Source: DASWIG01 sp965371445 (GTDB lineage: Bacteria > Acidobacteriota > Thermoanaerobaculia > Multivoradales > J023). From it: a stretch of 63,552 nucleotides of DNA. The DNA is taken from assembly GCA_965371445.1 (NCBI GenBank), contig CBDUYN010000038.1:1-63552 (forward strand), read 5' to 3'. The notes beneath the pieces were generated by a model that saw nothing but the letters and a program-made list of their open reading frames with translations, searched no databases and was not told where the DNA came from. Made by a program: the position numbers and the translations under genes. This document shows positions 1 through 6,930 of the stretch, in pieces. How positions within the stretch are numbered: the stretch's first letter is position 1; every line of letters starts with the position of its first letter.

Positions 1-2635
1 CCTGGGCGAGGAAACGCGACAGGATGCGACGGACGAACGGATGCTGAAGGTGCAGATGGACCTGCGCGTTGGTGACCCGGGCATGTGCTTTGAAGACGAC
101 GGGCAGGGGAGCCTTCTTGCGCCACTCCCAGAACGGCTCGTCGCGTCCGCGCGGCGGACGCAGGAAATCGAGGGTCTCGTTCCACGCGTCGGGTAGGTCG
201 GGCAGCACATACGCGGGCGGCCCGCCGTTGTCCCCCGATTCAGAAGCGGAGGGCTTTGCCGTCATCGCCCCGGCGCCGGCGAGCGCCAGGCCGACGTCCA
301 CGGCGTCGCGCAGGAGGTCGGCATCGAAACCGAGGACGTTCCGCGAACGGCTCAGGATCCGTCCGGCCTGGTCGTTCTCACGACGCAGAGCTTCGATGTC
401 GTCGCGCACGCCTTCGAGCTCGTCCTTCGTCGTCTCCTGCTTGCCTTCGAGCTTTTCCGCCTCGTCGAGCCCGTCGCCGGTGGCGGCGTCGATGCCCTGG
501 TCCATGACGTCGGCGAAACGTTCCATGATGACCGTGCCGAGAGAGCCGAGCTCGTCGAGGATCGTGTCGACCTTGCCGACCAGCTTGTCGAGGACGAGGT
601 CCTCGGCGCGTTCCGGGTAGACGAAGTAATGGCAACGGACCTCGTCGGCGGGTTGGAGGGTGCGGTCGATACGTCCGTTGCGTTGCTCCATACGGGCCGG
701 GTTCCAGGGGACGTCGAAATGGAAGAGGTCGGCGCAATGGGCCTGGAGGTTGATGCCCTCGCGGGCCGCGTCGGTGGCGAGCAGAATGCGGACGGGGTGC
801 TCGTCGGGCAGGGCGTTGAAGGCGTTCTGGACTTCCTCGCGCTGCTCGTCGGACATACCACCGTGGAATTGCAGGATGCGTTCGTCACCGCGGTCGGTGT
901 CCTCGACCGCCGCGGAGAGGAGCTGCCAGAGATAGCGCTTCGTGTCGCCGTACTCGGTGAAGACGAGGACGCGGGTGTCCGTCCAGTCCCCCTCCGTGCC
1001 TCCCCCGATGCGGACGCCGGGACACTGGTGGCGCCGGATCCAGTCGACGAAGGCGAGGACTTTGGCGTCGGGCGCGAGGTGGTGCTGCTCGGCGAGGCTC
1101 GTCATCTCGTCGAGGAGATCGCGGGCACGTTGGTGCGGCGTCTTGATGAGACGCGACGACGCCTCGGAGGTGGCGTCGCCGGCGGCCTCGAGGGTGTCGT
1201 CGTCCATGCCGTATTCATCGTCGTCCAAGAAATCCCCCCTGCCCCCCTTTCCTAAAGGGGGGTTCTGAGTCGGAGGGGATCCTTCTGAGCCCCCCTTTAG
1301 GAAAGGGGGGTTGGGGGGATTTTCCCCGCCGAAGCTGCGTGCGTGGACGGCCAACGTCCTCCGGAAGGCTTCGACGCTGCTCAGCAGACGCTTCTGGAGG
1401 TTGATGAAGACGAGCTTTCCGCGTCCGCGTAGGGGCTTCATCAGGTCCGTGTACTGTCCGAGCAGGGTGGAGAGCTGAAGCTCGGGGGCGGACTCGGGGC
1501 GCAGCTCGATGCGCACGACCTTGCGCTCGGGGTATTTGCTGCCGAGCCGTCGCAGGTCGGCCTTGAGACGTCGGACCATGATGCGGTCGCGTTCGGCGGG
1601 CTCGACCGGGACGCCACGGGTGAAGCGTTGGGGGTCGAGCAGCTCGAGGAGGGCCGAGAAGCTGTTGGAGTGGCCGTTGTGCGGCGTCGCGGAAAGGAAG
1701 AGGCGGTTCTCGAAACGCGGCGCGACATCGCGGACGACACGGGTCAGACGGGAATCGATCGCGTACTTGTTGGCCGACGCGGGCGCCACGGTATGGGCTT
1801 CGTCGAGGATCAGGAGGCTCTTCTTGGTCCGTTCGCCGAGGTGACGCAGGAGGGGCTCGCGGTACTCGGGACGACGCAGGGTCTGGTACGAGATGATGAA
1901 GCGGTTGTGGGTGTCCCAGGGGTTGACCTGGAAGCCGCGCTCCTGGCGTCGTCGGCCGACGAAGGCGCGGTTGTAGAGCTCGAAACGGAGCCCGAAGCGC
2001 CGCGCCATCTCGTCGCGCCACTGGAGGCAGATCGCCGCCGGACAGACGATGAGGACGAAGTCGACGCGTTGACGCAACTGCAATTCCTGGAGGATGAGGC
2101 CGGCTTCGATGGTCTTCCCGAGGCCGACGTCGTCGGCGATGAAGAGGTTGGCGCGGGGCAGCTCGAGGGCCTTTTTGAGCGGCGGCAGCTGGTGGCTCAG
2201 GAGCTGGATGCCGGCGCGGAAGGGGGCCTGGAAGAGGCGGGCCTCGGTGGCGGTGACGACGTTCCACTTGACGGCGTTCAGGTAGGCGGCGAAGTGACGC
2301 GGCTCGTCGAGGTGTAGGGCGTCGCCGAGGCCGTGCGTCTGGGGCTGAAGGACGCGAGCGCCCAGCTCCAGCTCCCAGAGGACGTCGAGGCGTCGTCCCT
2401 GGTTGTCGTCGTCGAGGCAGACGAGCCGGACGAGAGTGGCCTGGGGCCGTTCGGCGTCGGCGTCGGGCTCGACGACGTCCTCGACGAGGTACTGGCGGTG
2501 GCGTACCCGGACGATGTCGCCGACCTGGGGCATGTAGCGAGCTCCGGCCTCGCCGTCGTCCGACGAGAAGATCCTGTGAATGGGGTCGGGCTCGTCGCGC
2601 TTGAGCTGCTCGAGGACATCGCGTTTCCTGGACAT
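1..2635 (-). CDS. drmD: SNF2-family helicase, DISARM DrmD-like, C-terminus cut by window edge
   Basis: The reading frame is open from ATG at 2635 to the left edge (about 878 codons), so the C-terminus is missing. SF2/SNF2 motifs are intact: Walker A GLGKT at residues 171-175, DEAH at 277-280, motif III (LFLSATPHNGHS), and in the second RecA domain ATDAAREGINLQ followed by NPARMEQRNGRIDR. The N-terminal 'VGDIVRVRHRQYLVEDVV' segment and the block around 'RGFQVNPWDTHNRF' look like DrmD, the SNF2 helicase of class 1 DISARM phage defence; this is from memory of the family, not a search. If right, drmMI/drmA/drmB/drmC should lie off the left edge. The alternative is a stand-alone RapA/HepA-like helicase. 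An in-frame repeat pair interrupts it near residues 437-470. Confidence 0.72.
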   Translation of the reverse strand, partial: MSRKRDVLEQLKRDEPDPIHRIFSSDDGEAGARYMPQVGDIVRVRHRQYLVEDVVEPDADAERPQATLVRLVCLDDDNQGRRLDVLWELELGARVLQPQTHGLGDALHLDEPRHFAAYLNAVKWNVVTATEARLFQAPFRAGIQLLSHQLPPLKKALELPRANLFIADDVGLGKTIEAGLILQELQLRQRVDFVLIVCPAAICLQWRDEMARRFGLRFELYNRAFVGRRRQERGFQVNPWDTHNRFIISYQTLRRPEYREPLLRHLGERTKKSLLILDEAHTVAPASANKYAIDSRLTRVVRDVAPRFENRLFLSATPHNGHSNSFSALLELLDPQRFTRGVPVEPAERDRIMVRRLKADLRRLGSKYPERKVVRIELRPESAPELQLSTLLGQYTDLMKPLRGRGKLVFINLQKRLLSSVEAFRRTLAVHARSFGGENPPNPPFLKGGSEGSPPTQNPPLGKGGRGDFLDDDEYGMDDDTLEAAGDATSEASSRLIKTPHQRARDLLDEMTSLAEQHHLAPDAKVLAFVDWIRRHQCPGVRIGGGTEGDWTDTRVLVFTEYGDTKRYLWQLLSAAVEDTDRGDERILQFHGGMSDEQREEVQNAFNALPDEHPVRILLATDAAREGINLQAHCADLFHFDVPWNPARMEQRNGRIDRTLQPADEVRCHYFVYPERAEDLVLDKLVGKVDTILDELGSLGTVIMERFADVMDQGIDAATGDGLDEAEKLEGKQETTKDELEGVRDDIEALRRENDQAGRILSRSRNVLGFDADLLRDAVDVGLALAGAGAMTAKPSASESGDNGGPPAYVLPDLPDAWNETLDFLRPPRGRDEPFWEWRKKAPLPVVFKAHARVTNAQVHLHLQHPFVRRILSRFLAQ
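1231..1324. repeat. Inverted pair of mobile GC-rich repeats inside the helicase gene
   Basis: Two head-to-head copies of a repeat whose core is CCCCCCTTTAGGAAAGGGGGG (or its complement), at 1231-1263 and 1288-1324, each flanked by a G6/C6 run. Both are read in frame by the helicase, giving NPPNPPFLKGG and NPPLGKGGRGDF. The same repeat recurs at 45321-45357. The insertion lies between the two RecA lobes, where a loop is probably tolerated. Confidence 0.75.
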
Positions 2636-2692
2636 GCCTCCGGAATGGTATCGCAAGAGCGAGATCGAGGTGCGGCGATCACCGTTTCGACA

Positions 2693-2829
2693 CCCTGGCT
2701 GCAAATTCCCGTCGGCCGACGATTTTCCTCCCCTACCTCGAGAGGGCCTGGAGCCCCGCCCGGTAAGGCTCCAGGCCACTTTGTCCGTTTTGCGGCGTCG
2801 CGGCCCCTGGCTGCAAATTCCAGTCGGCC
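2693..2829. repeat. Direct repeat pair with internal hairpin in the 2636-2940 intergenic region
   Basis: CCCTGGCTGCAAATTCC followed by GTCGGCC is present at 2693-2717 and, with one change, at 2805-2829. Between them lies a perfect 11-bp stem, GGCCTGGAGCC (2745-2755) with GGCTCCAGGCC (2767-2777). A further 8-bp stem, GCTAAAAC/GTTTTAGC, is at 2832-2857. They separate the divergent helicase and 2941 genes and may be repeat-derived hairpins or part of a promoter region. No protein is supported here. Confidence 0.6.
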
Positions 2830-2940
2830 ATGCTAAAACACCCTCTGCCGTTTTAGCCTCTTTCCAGGTCGCGGCACGGTGCCGTGGCCGTCTCTCAAAC
2901 CGCCCGGCACCTTCGCCGGGCACGACGAAGGAGGCATCTC

Positions 2941-3879
2941 ATGATTGCCAAACTCACCAAAGAGGTCACCGAAAGGCTCAAAGCCTTCCGGTCCCTGACA
3001 GCGGCCATCGCGGAGCTGGGACCGGAGGTGGCCGCCGCCGTGGAGGGTTCCGCACCCCCCTCACCACCCCCCGACCCGGAGGTCGACGTCTCCCCCAGTA
3101 CGCCGGCCGGCGGTACGCCGGCCGCCGGTACGCCGGCCGGCGAAGGCGCCAACATCCTGGAGACGTTCGACACCCTCGGCCGAAGCCTCAAAGGCTCGAT
3201 CTACCAGGCGGTCGTCTACGACCGGCAACTCTTCGACCTGAGCTCCGAGCAAGCGGCCCAGCGGAAGATCCGCGACGAGACGATCGACTTTCTCGGCGAC
3301 CGGGTCGTCGGCTTGCGCCGGACCACGCTCGGCCAGTACGTCGATCCGGATCTCATCTCTCTCGGCCTGCGTTCTCCCACCCCTTCGGAGCCGGTGGCGT
3401 TCGTGCGCAACGTGGAGCTGGTCACCGAGAAGCTCGGGAGTGAAAACCGGAAGCGGATGCTGGGGCCGCTGCTCTTCGCGACGGCGCACGATCCCGGGGT
3501 CCACGCCGCCGAGCTGAAAAAGCCGCTCGACAAGGTGCGCCAGGCCCTCACAGACATCGAGACCCTCAAGCGGCGTATCGACGCCGTGCTGGAGAAGAAG
3601 TACGAGGTCCTCGAGATCTACGACCGGGAGGAGCTGAGGTTGTCGCGAATGTTCGAGGACCTCTGCCACTTTGCCGGCAAGCCGGGGCTCGCCAGCCGGG
3701 TGCGCCCGACGGTGCGTCGCCTCAAGAAGGACGAGACGGAGCTGGTCTTCACCGACCAGGTCATCGACGACCCAGCAGCCAGTGGCGATCCCGCCGCGGC
3801 CGAGCTCGCCGCGGAGAAGGTCGACAGCCTCGAGCCCGTCAGTGACGAGCCCGAGACGCCGGAAACCGAGGGAGCCTGA
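2941..3879 (+). CDS. Hypothetical protein, 312 aa
   Basis: ATG at 2941 has a strong Shine-Dalgarno (AAGGAGG) 7-8 nt upstream, so the longer upstream start at 2884 is not favoured. The protein is soluble and mostly helical, with a Pro/Thr/Ala linker (about residues 45-65) built from three 15-bp units (GGTACGCCGGCCGGC-like). It then has a conserved-looking central part ending in an acidic tail. No signal peptide or membrane segment is seen. I do not recognise the family. The frame continues after the stop codon (see 3880-4086). Confidence 0.7.
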   Translation: MIAKLTKEVTERLKAFRSLTAAIAELGPEVAAAVEGSAPPSPPPDPEVDVSPSTPAGGTPAAGTPAGEGANILETFDTLGRSLKGSIYQAVVYDRQLFDLSSEQAAQRKIRDETIDFLGDRVVGLRRTTLGQYVDPDLISLGLRSPTPSEPVAFVRNVELVTEKLGSENRKRMLGPLLFATAHDPGVHAAELKKPLDKVRQALTDIETLKRRIDAVLEKKYEVLEIYDREELRLSRMFEDLCHFAGKPGLASRVRPTVRRLKKDETELVFTDQVIDDPAASGDPAAAELAAEKVDSLEPVSDEPETPETEGA

Positions 3880-4086
3880 TCTTCAAACCACGCGCCGGGG
3901 ACTGCTACCGGGGAGCACCCCGGGGTCCCCGACGAGCGGCCTTTCGCGTCGCTCGCTTCGACGCCGCCGGGCGCCATTCCGATCACCGCGGTGCTTCACC
4001 GCGGCACGGTGCGCGACGTCCGGGTGGGGGCGGTCGACGCCGACGAGCTGGCGGAGCTCCTGGAGCGTCTGCTGGCGGACGGGTAG
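3880..4086 (+). other. In-frame continuation after the stop of the 2941 gene, possible lost C-terminal module
   Basis: Directly after TGA (3877-3879) the same frame stays open for 68 codons to TAG at 4084. It encodes a plausible small fold: ITAVLHRGTVRDVRV, then GAVDADELAELLERLLADG. No convincing start codon with a ribosome site precedes it (GTG codons near 4000 are the only options). It may be a C-terminal domain cut off by a nonsense change, a readthrough extension or chance. A GC-rich hairpin (CGGGG/CCCCG near 3908-3925) sits at its start. Confidence 0.3.
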
Positions 4087-4146
4087 CGAGCTCACGGTGC
4101 GGCACCTCCTCTTCACGGCGAAGGGTTCCTTCCTGGTGACGTCTGT

Positions 4147-5241
4147 TTAGAACTTGTAGTTGTAGTCGATGCGGAAACGGTTGCCGTCCTCGTCGTTGGT
4201 GACGGCCTCGGCGACGTAGAGCCGGAACGTCAGGTTCTGACCCTTGCCCGTGCCGTAGACGAAACGCAGCTCGTGACCTTCCATGTCGGTGCCCCGGGTC
4301 TGGGTCGCCGACCCCCAGCGCACCCAGTCGTCCTGGGCGTAGGACGAGGAGACCGAAAGCGCCTCGACGTGGGCGTAGTACCAGGCCGCCTGCCAGTCGC
4401 CCTTGGCCTTCACGCCGCCGTACTTGATCGAGGCCACGTAGGCGTCGACCTCGTCCTCCAGGGGGTCGCCGGGGTAGCTCTCGGTGTTGTGGGCGTAGTC
4501 GACGCCAAGAGTCGTCTTGCCCGCCTTCCACTGGAGGTCGGCCACCAGGACCCTGTAGTCGCGCAAGCCGTTGCCGCGCAAGAGGTCGCCGGCGTCGGGA
4601 TCGCCGGGGTTGGCGTCGATGTCCCAGTAGCCTCCGGCGAGGGTGAAATCCTTCCCCGAGAAGACCACCTGCGCGAGGGCCAGGTTGCCCGAGAGCTGCT
4701 GCATGCCGGCCGGCAGTGAGAAGTAGCCGGCGTTCAGTTGCACGGCCCCCGACTTGTAGCCGAAGGCGAGGCCCGCCGGGGTGACGTCGTCGTCCCAGAA
4801 GAGCTCGTTCTGCTTCCAGAAGGGGAGGCTGTTGCGGCCGATCCAGGCCCAGCCCTTCTCGCTCCGGAACCTGGCGTACCACTTGTCGAAGTTGAAGTGG
4901 ACGTCGCCGGTGTCGTTGTCGTCGAAGTCGACGACGGTGACGTGGGGCGACTGCTGGCTGAAGTCCGAGCCGGTGCGCAGGCGCAGGCCGAAGTCGATGC
5001 GCTCGCCCGCCTTGTAGGCGGCGTTCAGGCGCAGGCGGAAGCGGGCGCGGGTCCGGTCGTCGCGCTCGGCGCCGCCGGCGGTCTGGGAGTCGAAGTCGGC
5101 CTCCAGGCGGGCGCGGAAGTCGCCGGTGAGCTGGAAGCCGTCGCTCGAGAAGATCTCCGAGCGTCCCGGCCCAGGAGCCAGAAGGCCCAGGAAGAGCACC
5201 GCGTAGAGGACCCTACGGGCGCTGCGAGATGCCGTCGTCAT
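4147..5241 (-). CDS. Outer-membrane beta-barrel porin
   Basis: 364 aa. The N-terminal signal peptide (VLYAVLFLGLLAP, cleavage near residue 28) is followed by alternating amphipathic strands rich in Tyr, Trp, Asp and Gly, with short turns and long acidic loops. It ends in aromatic Phe (YNYKF), the usual barrel-assembly signal. It resembles the putative porin/alginate-export type barrels often found beside respiratory operons. It is divergent from the Idr operon and has its own palindromic operator at 5329-5344, so it may let the acceptor or product cross the outer membrane. The substrate cannot be read from sequence. A relic of its first codons is duplicated near 23582-23640. Confidence 0.8.
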   Translation of the reverse strand: MTTASRSARRVLYAVLFLGLLAPGPGRSEIFSSDGFQLTGDFRARLEADFDSQTAGGAERDDRTRARFRLRLNAAYKAGERIDFGLRLRTGSDFSQQSPHVTVVDFDDNDTGDVHFNFDKWYARFRSEKGWAWIGRNSLPFWKQNELFWDDDVTPAGLAFGYKSGAVQLNAGYFSLPAGMQQLSGNLALAQVVFSGKDFTLAGGYWDIDANPGDPDAGDLLRGNGLRDYRVLVADLQWKAGKTTLGVDYAHNTESYPGDPLEDEVDAYVASIKYGGVKAKGDWQAAWYYAHVEALSVSSSYAQDDWVRWGSATQTRGTDMEGHELRFVYGTGKGQNLTFRLYVAEAVTNDEDGNRFRIDYNYKF

Positions 5242-5301
5242 CCTTGGTTCTCCTTGTCGTCCCTTCCTCGCCAGTCCGGTAGATGCCCCTGGATCACGGC
5301 G

Positions 5302-5344
5302 ATGGTAGACCCGCCTCCGGGCACCTCATATGACCGTCGTCATC
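5302..5344 (-). promoter_or_regulatory. Porin promoter with FNR/CRP-like palindrome
   Basis: TATGACCGTCGTCATC (5329-5344) has the arms ATGAC/GTCAT with a 4-nt spacer. Reading leftwards, a -10-like TACCAT (5307-5302) follows after 21 nt, placing the operator centre near -41.5, as in class II FNR/CRP activation. The porin ATG lies about 55 nt further on. Confidence 0.6.
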
Positions 5345-5399
5345 TCCTTCGCGTCAGTCTTCGTCGTAGGGCTGGGAGCGCAGGCGTCTCGCCTGACCG

Positions 5400-5443
5400 T
5401 ATGACGGCCGTCATAGTGGGGGCCGGGTCACAGTTGCTATAAA
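5400..5443 (+). promoter_or_regulatory. Idr operon promoter with perfect 16-bp palindrome
   Basis: TATGACGGCCGTCATA (5400-5415) is a perfect palindrome. It is followed after 22 nt by an extended -10, TGCTATAAA (TATAAA at 5438-5443). With a start site near 5449 the operator centre is at about -41.5. No good -35 hexamer is seen, which fits an activator-dependent promoter. The leader to the first gene is about 110 nt. The cassette is duplicated at 23667. Confidence 0.7.
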
Positions 5444-5560
5444 CCGAGCCGGACAGCGAGAAGTCAAGAGTGTGCGTGGCCGCGTGTGCCTCGTCGCTAA
5501 GGCAGACCTGCAGGCCTCGCCAGCGGTTGCGAGGCCGGAACGAATCAGGAGGCCGGGTTG

Positions 5561-6376
5561 ATGAGTAGACGACGACGGTTCGAGATCGTGACGGCTGCGG
5601 TTTTGGGCCCGCTGCTGGCGCTCGGCGCGACGCCCGGACGGGCACAGGAGAAATCCTGGGAGAGTGCCCTGGAAGAGAAGATCAGGGAAACCCCGAAGCT
5701 GGTGAAGGACGGCGAGGAGATCTACCGCCAGGCCTGCTTCTACTGCCACGGCGAAGAAGGCGACGGCCAGGGGACGGCCGAGCGCTACCTGCGCACCAAG
5801 CCCCGGGTCTTCGCCGACGGCAAGTACAAGATCCGCACCACCCCCAACGGCTCCCTGCCCACCGACGAGGACCTCTTCCGGAGCGTCACGGTGGGATTCC
5901 CCGCCTACGGCATGCCGTCGTTCGGCCACCTGACGGCGGAGGAACGGTGGGCCCTCGTGTACTACCTGAAAACCCTCTCGCCGCGCTTCAGCGACGAGGA
6001 GCCCGATCCGGTCGTGGACCTCGGAGAGGAGCTCCTCGCGACCCCGGAGAGGGTGGCCGAGGGCAAGAAGGTCTACGAAAAAGTGGAGTGCTGGCGCTGC
6101 CACGGCAAGACGGGATGGGGCGACGGCCCGGCGGCCTCCGAGCTCACCGACAGCTGGGAGAACCCGATCTGGGTCATCGCCTTCGCCGCCGGCGAGCGCT
6201 ACTTCAAGCGCGGCGCCCGCGCCCGCGACGTCGTCTCCACGTTCGTGACCGGCATGAACGGAACGCCCATGCCGTCGTTCTCGGACACCATGACCCACGA
6301 AGAGACCTGGGCCCTGGCCCACTACATCGAGACCCTGGCCACCCAGGGTGAAAGCGAAGGGAGGACGCAGCAGTGA
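5561..6376 (+). CDS. Periplasmic dihaem cytochrome c, first gene of the Idr operon
   Basis: 271 aa from ATG 5561 with AGGAGG 8 nt upstream. A signal peptide (cleavage near GRAQ) precedes two cytochrome c domains with CFYCH and CWRCH haem motifs and later methionines (GMPSF, PMPSF) as likely distal ligands. It is homologous to the N-terminal halves of the dihaem/EB_dh fusion proteins at 16823, 30608 and 45267 but lacks their C-terminal domain. It overlaps idrB by 4 bp (translational coupling), so it is the natural candidate for the electron donor or carrier of the Rieske/Mo enzyme. Confidence 0.85.
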   Translation: MSRRRRFEIVTAAVLGPLLALGATPGRAQEKSWESALEEKIRETPKLVKDGEEIYRQACFYCHGEEGDGQGTAERYLRTKPRVFADGKYKIRTTPNGSLPTDEDLFRSVTVGFPAYGMPSFGHLTAEERWALVYYLKTLSPRFSDEEPDPVVDLGEELLATPERVAEGKKVYEKVECWRCHGKTGWGDGPAASELTDSWENPIWVIAFAAGERYFKRGARARDVVSTFVTGMNGTPMPSFSDTMTHEETWALAHYIETLATQGESEGRTQQ

Positions 6377-6930
6377 GCGACCGCAAGAAGAAAGAGAGCC
6401 CGTGCCTTTCCCGCCGGGAGCTCCTCCTGGCCGGTGGCGCGGCGACCTTGACCACCGTCGTCCTTACCTCGTTCCCAGGGATGGCCTGGGCGCGGGAGGT
6501 CCCGGCGGTGGTGGCGAAGTATCCGAAGAGGAAGGTCGCTCGCCTCGCGGATCTCCGCGAGGGAGTGTGCGTCGAGTTCAAGTACCCCACCGACGATCCC
6601 CTCTACGCCGCCAGCCTCCTGGTGAAGCTGGGCGTCCCGGCAGGCGGCGGCGTCGGAGCGGACAAGGACGTCGTGGCCTTCAACTCCCTCTGCCCCCACG
6701 TCGGCGGCCCGATGATGGGCACCTACCAGCACAAGTACCGGGCCCTGGGGCCCTGTCCGTTTCACCTCACCACCTTCGATCTCACGAAGCACGGCATGGT
6801 GATCGCCGGTCACGCCACCGAGAGCCTGCCGCAGGTGGTCCTCGAGGTCGAAGGCGGCGACGTCTACGCCACGGGGGTGATGGGCCTGATCTTCGGCACC
6901 TTCGATAGCTTCCAGGGAGGGACAGCATGA
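6373..6930 (+). CDS. idrB: Rieske [2Fe-2S] small subunit of an iodate reductase/arsenite oxidase-type enzyme
   Basis: 185 aa, GTG start overlapping the previous stop. A Tat signal (SRRELLLAGG, then a hydrophobic stretch to AWA) shows export of the folded enzyme. The Rieske ligands are C107-x-H109 and C128-x2-H131. The extra cysteines that form a disulfide in bc1-type Rieske proteins are absent (CPHVGG, CPFHLT). The downstream block 'VIAGHATESLPQVVLEV' is typical of AioB/IdrB. It overlaps idrA by 4 bp. AioB is the alternative name, but the two peroxidase genes after idrA favour Idr. Confidence 0.8.
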   Translation: MSDRKKKESPCLSRRELLLAGGAATLTTVVLTSFPGMAWAREVPAVVAKYPKRKVARLADLREGVCVEFKYPTDDPLYAASLLVKLGVPAGGGVGADKDVVAFNSLCPHVGGPMMGTYQHKYRALGPCPFHLTTFDLTKHGMVIAGHATESLPQVVLEVEGGDVYATGVMGLIFGTFDSFQGGTA

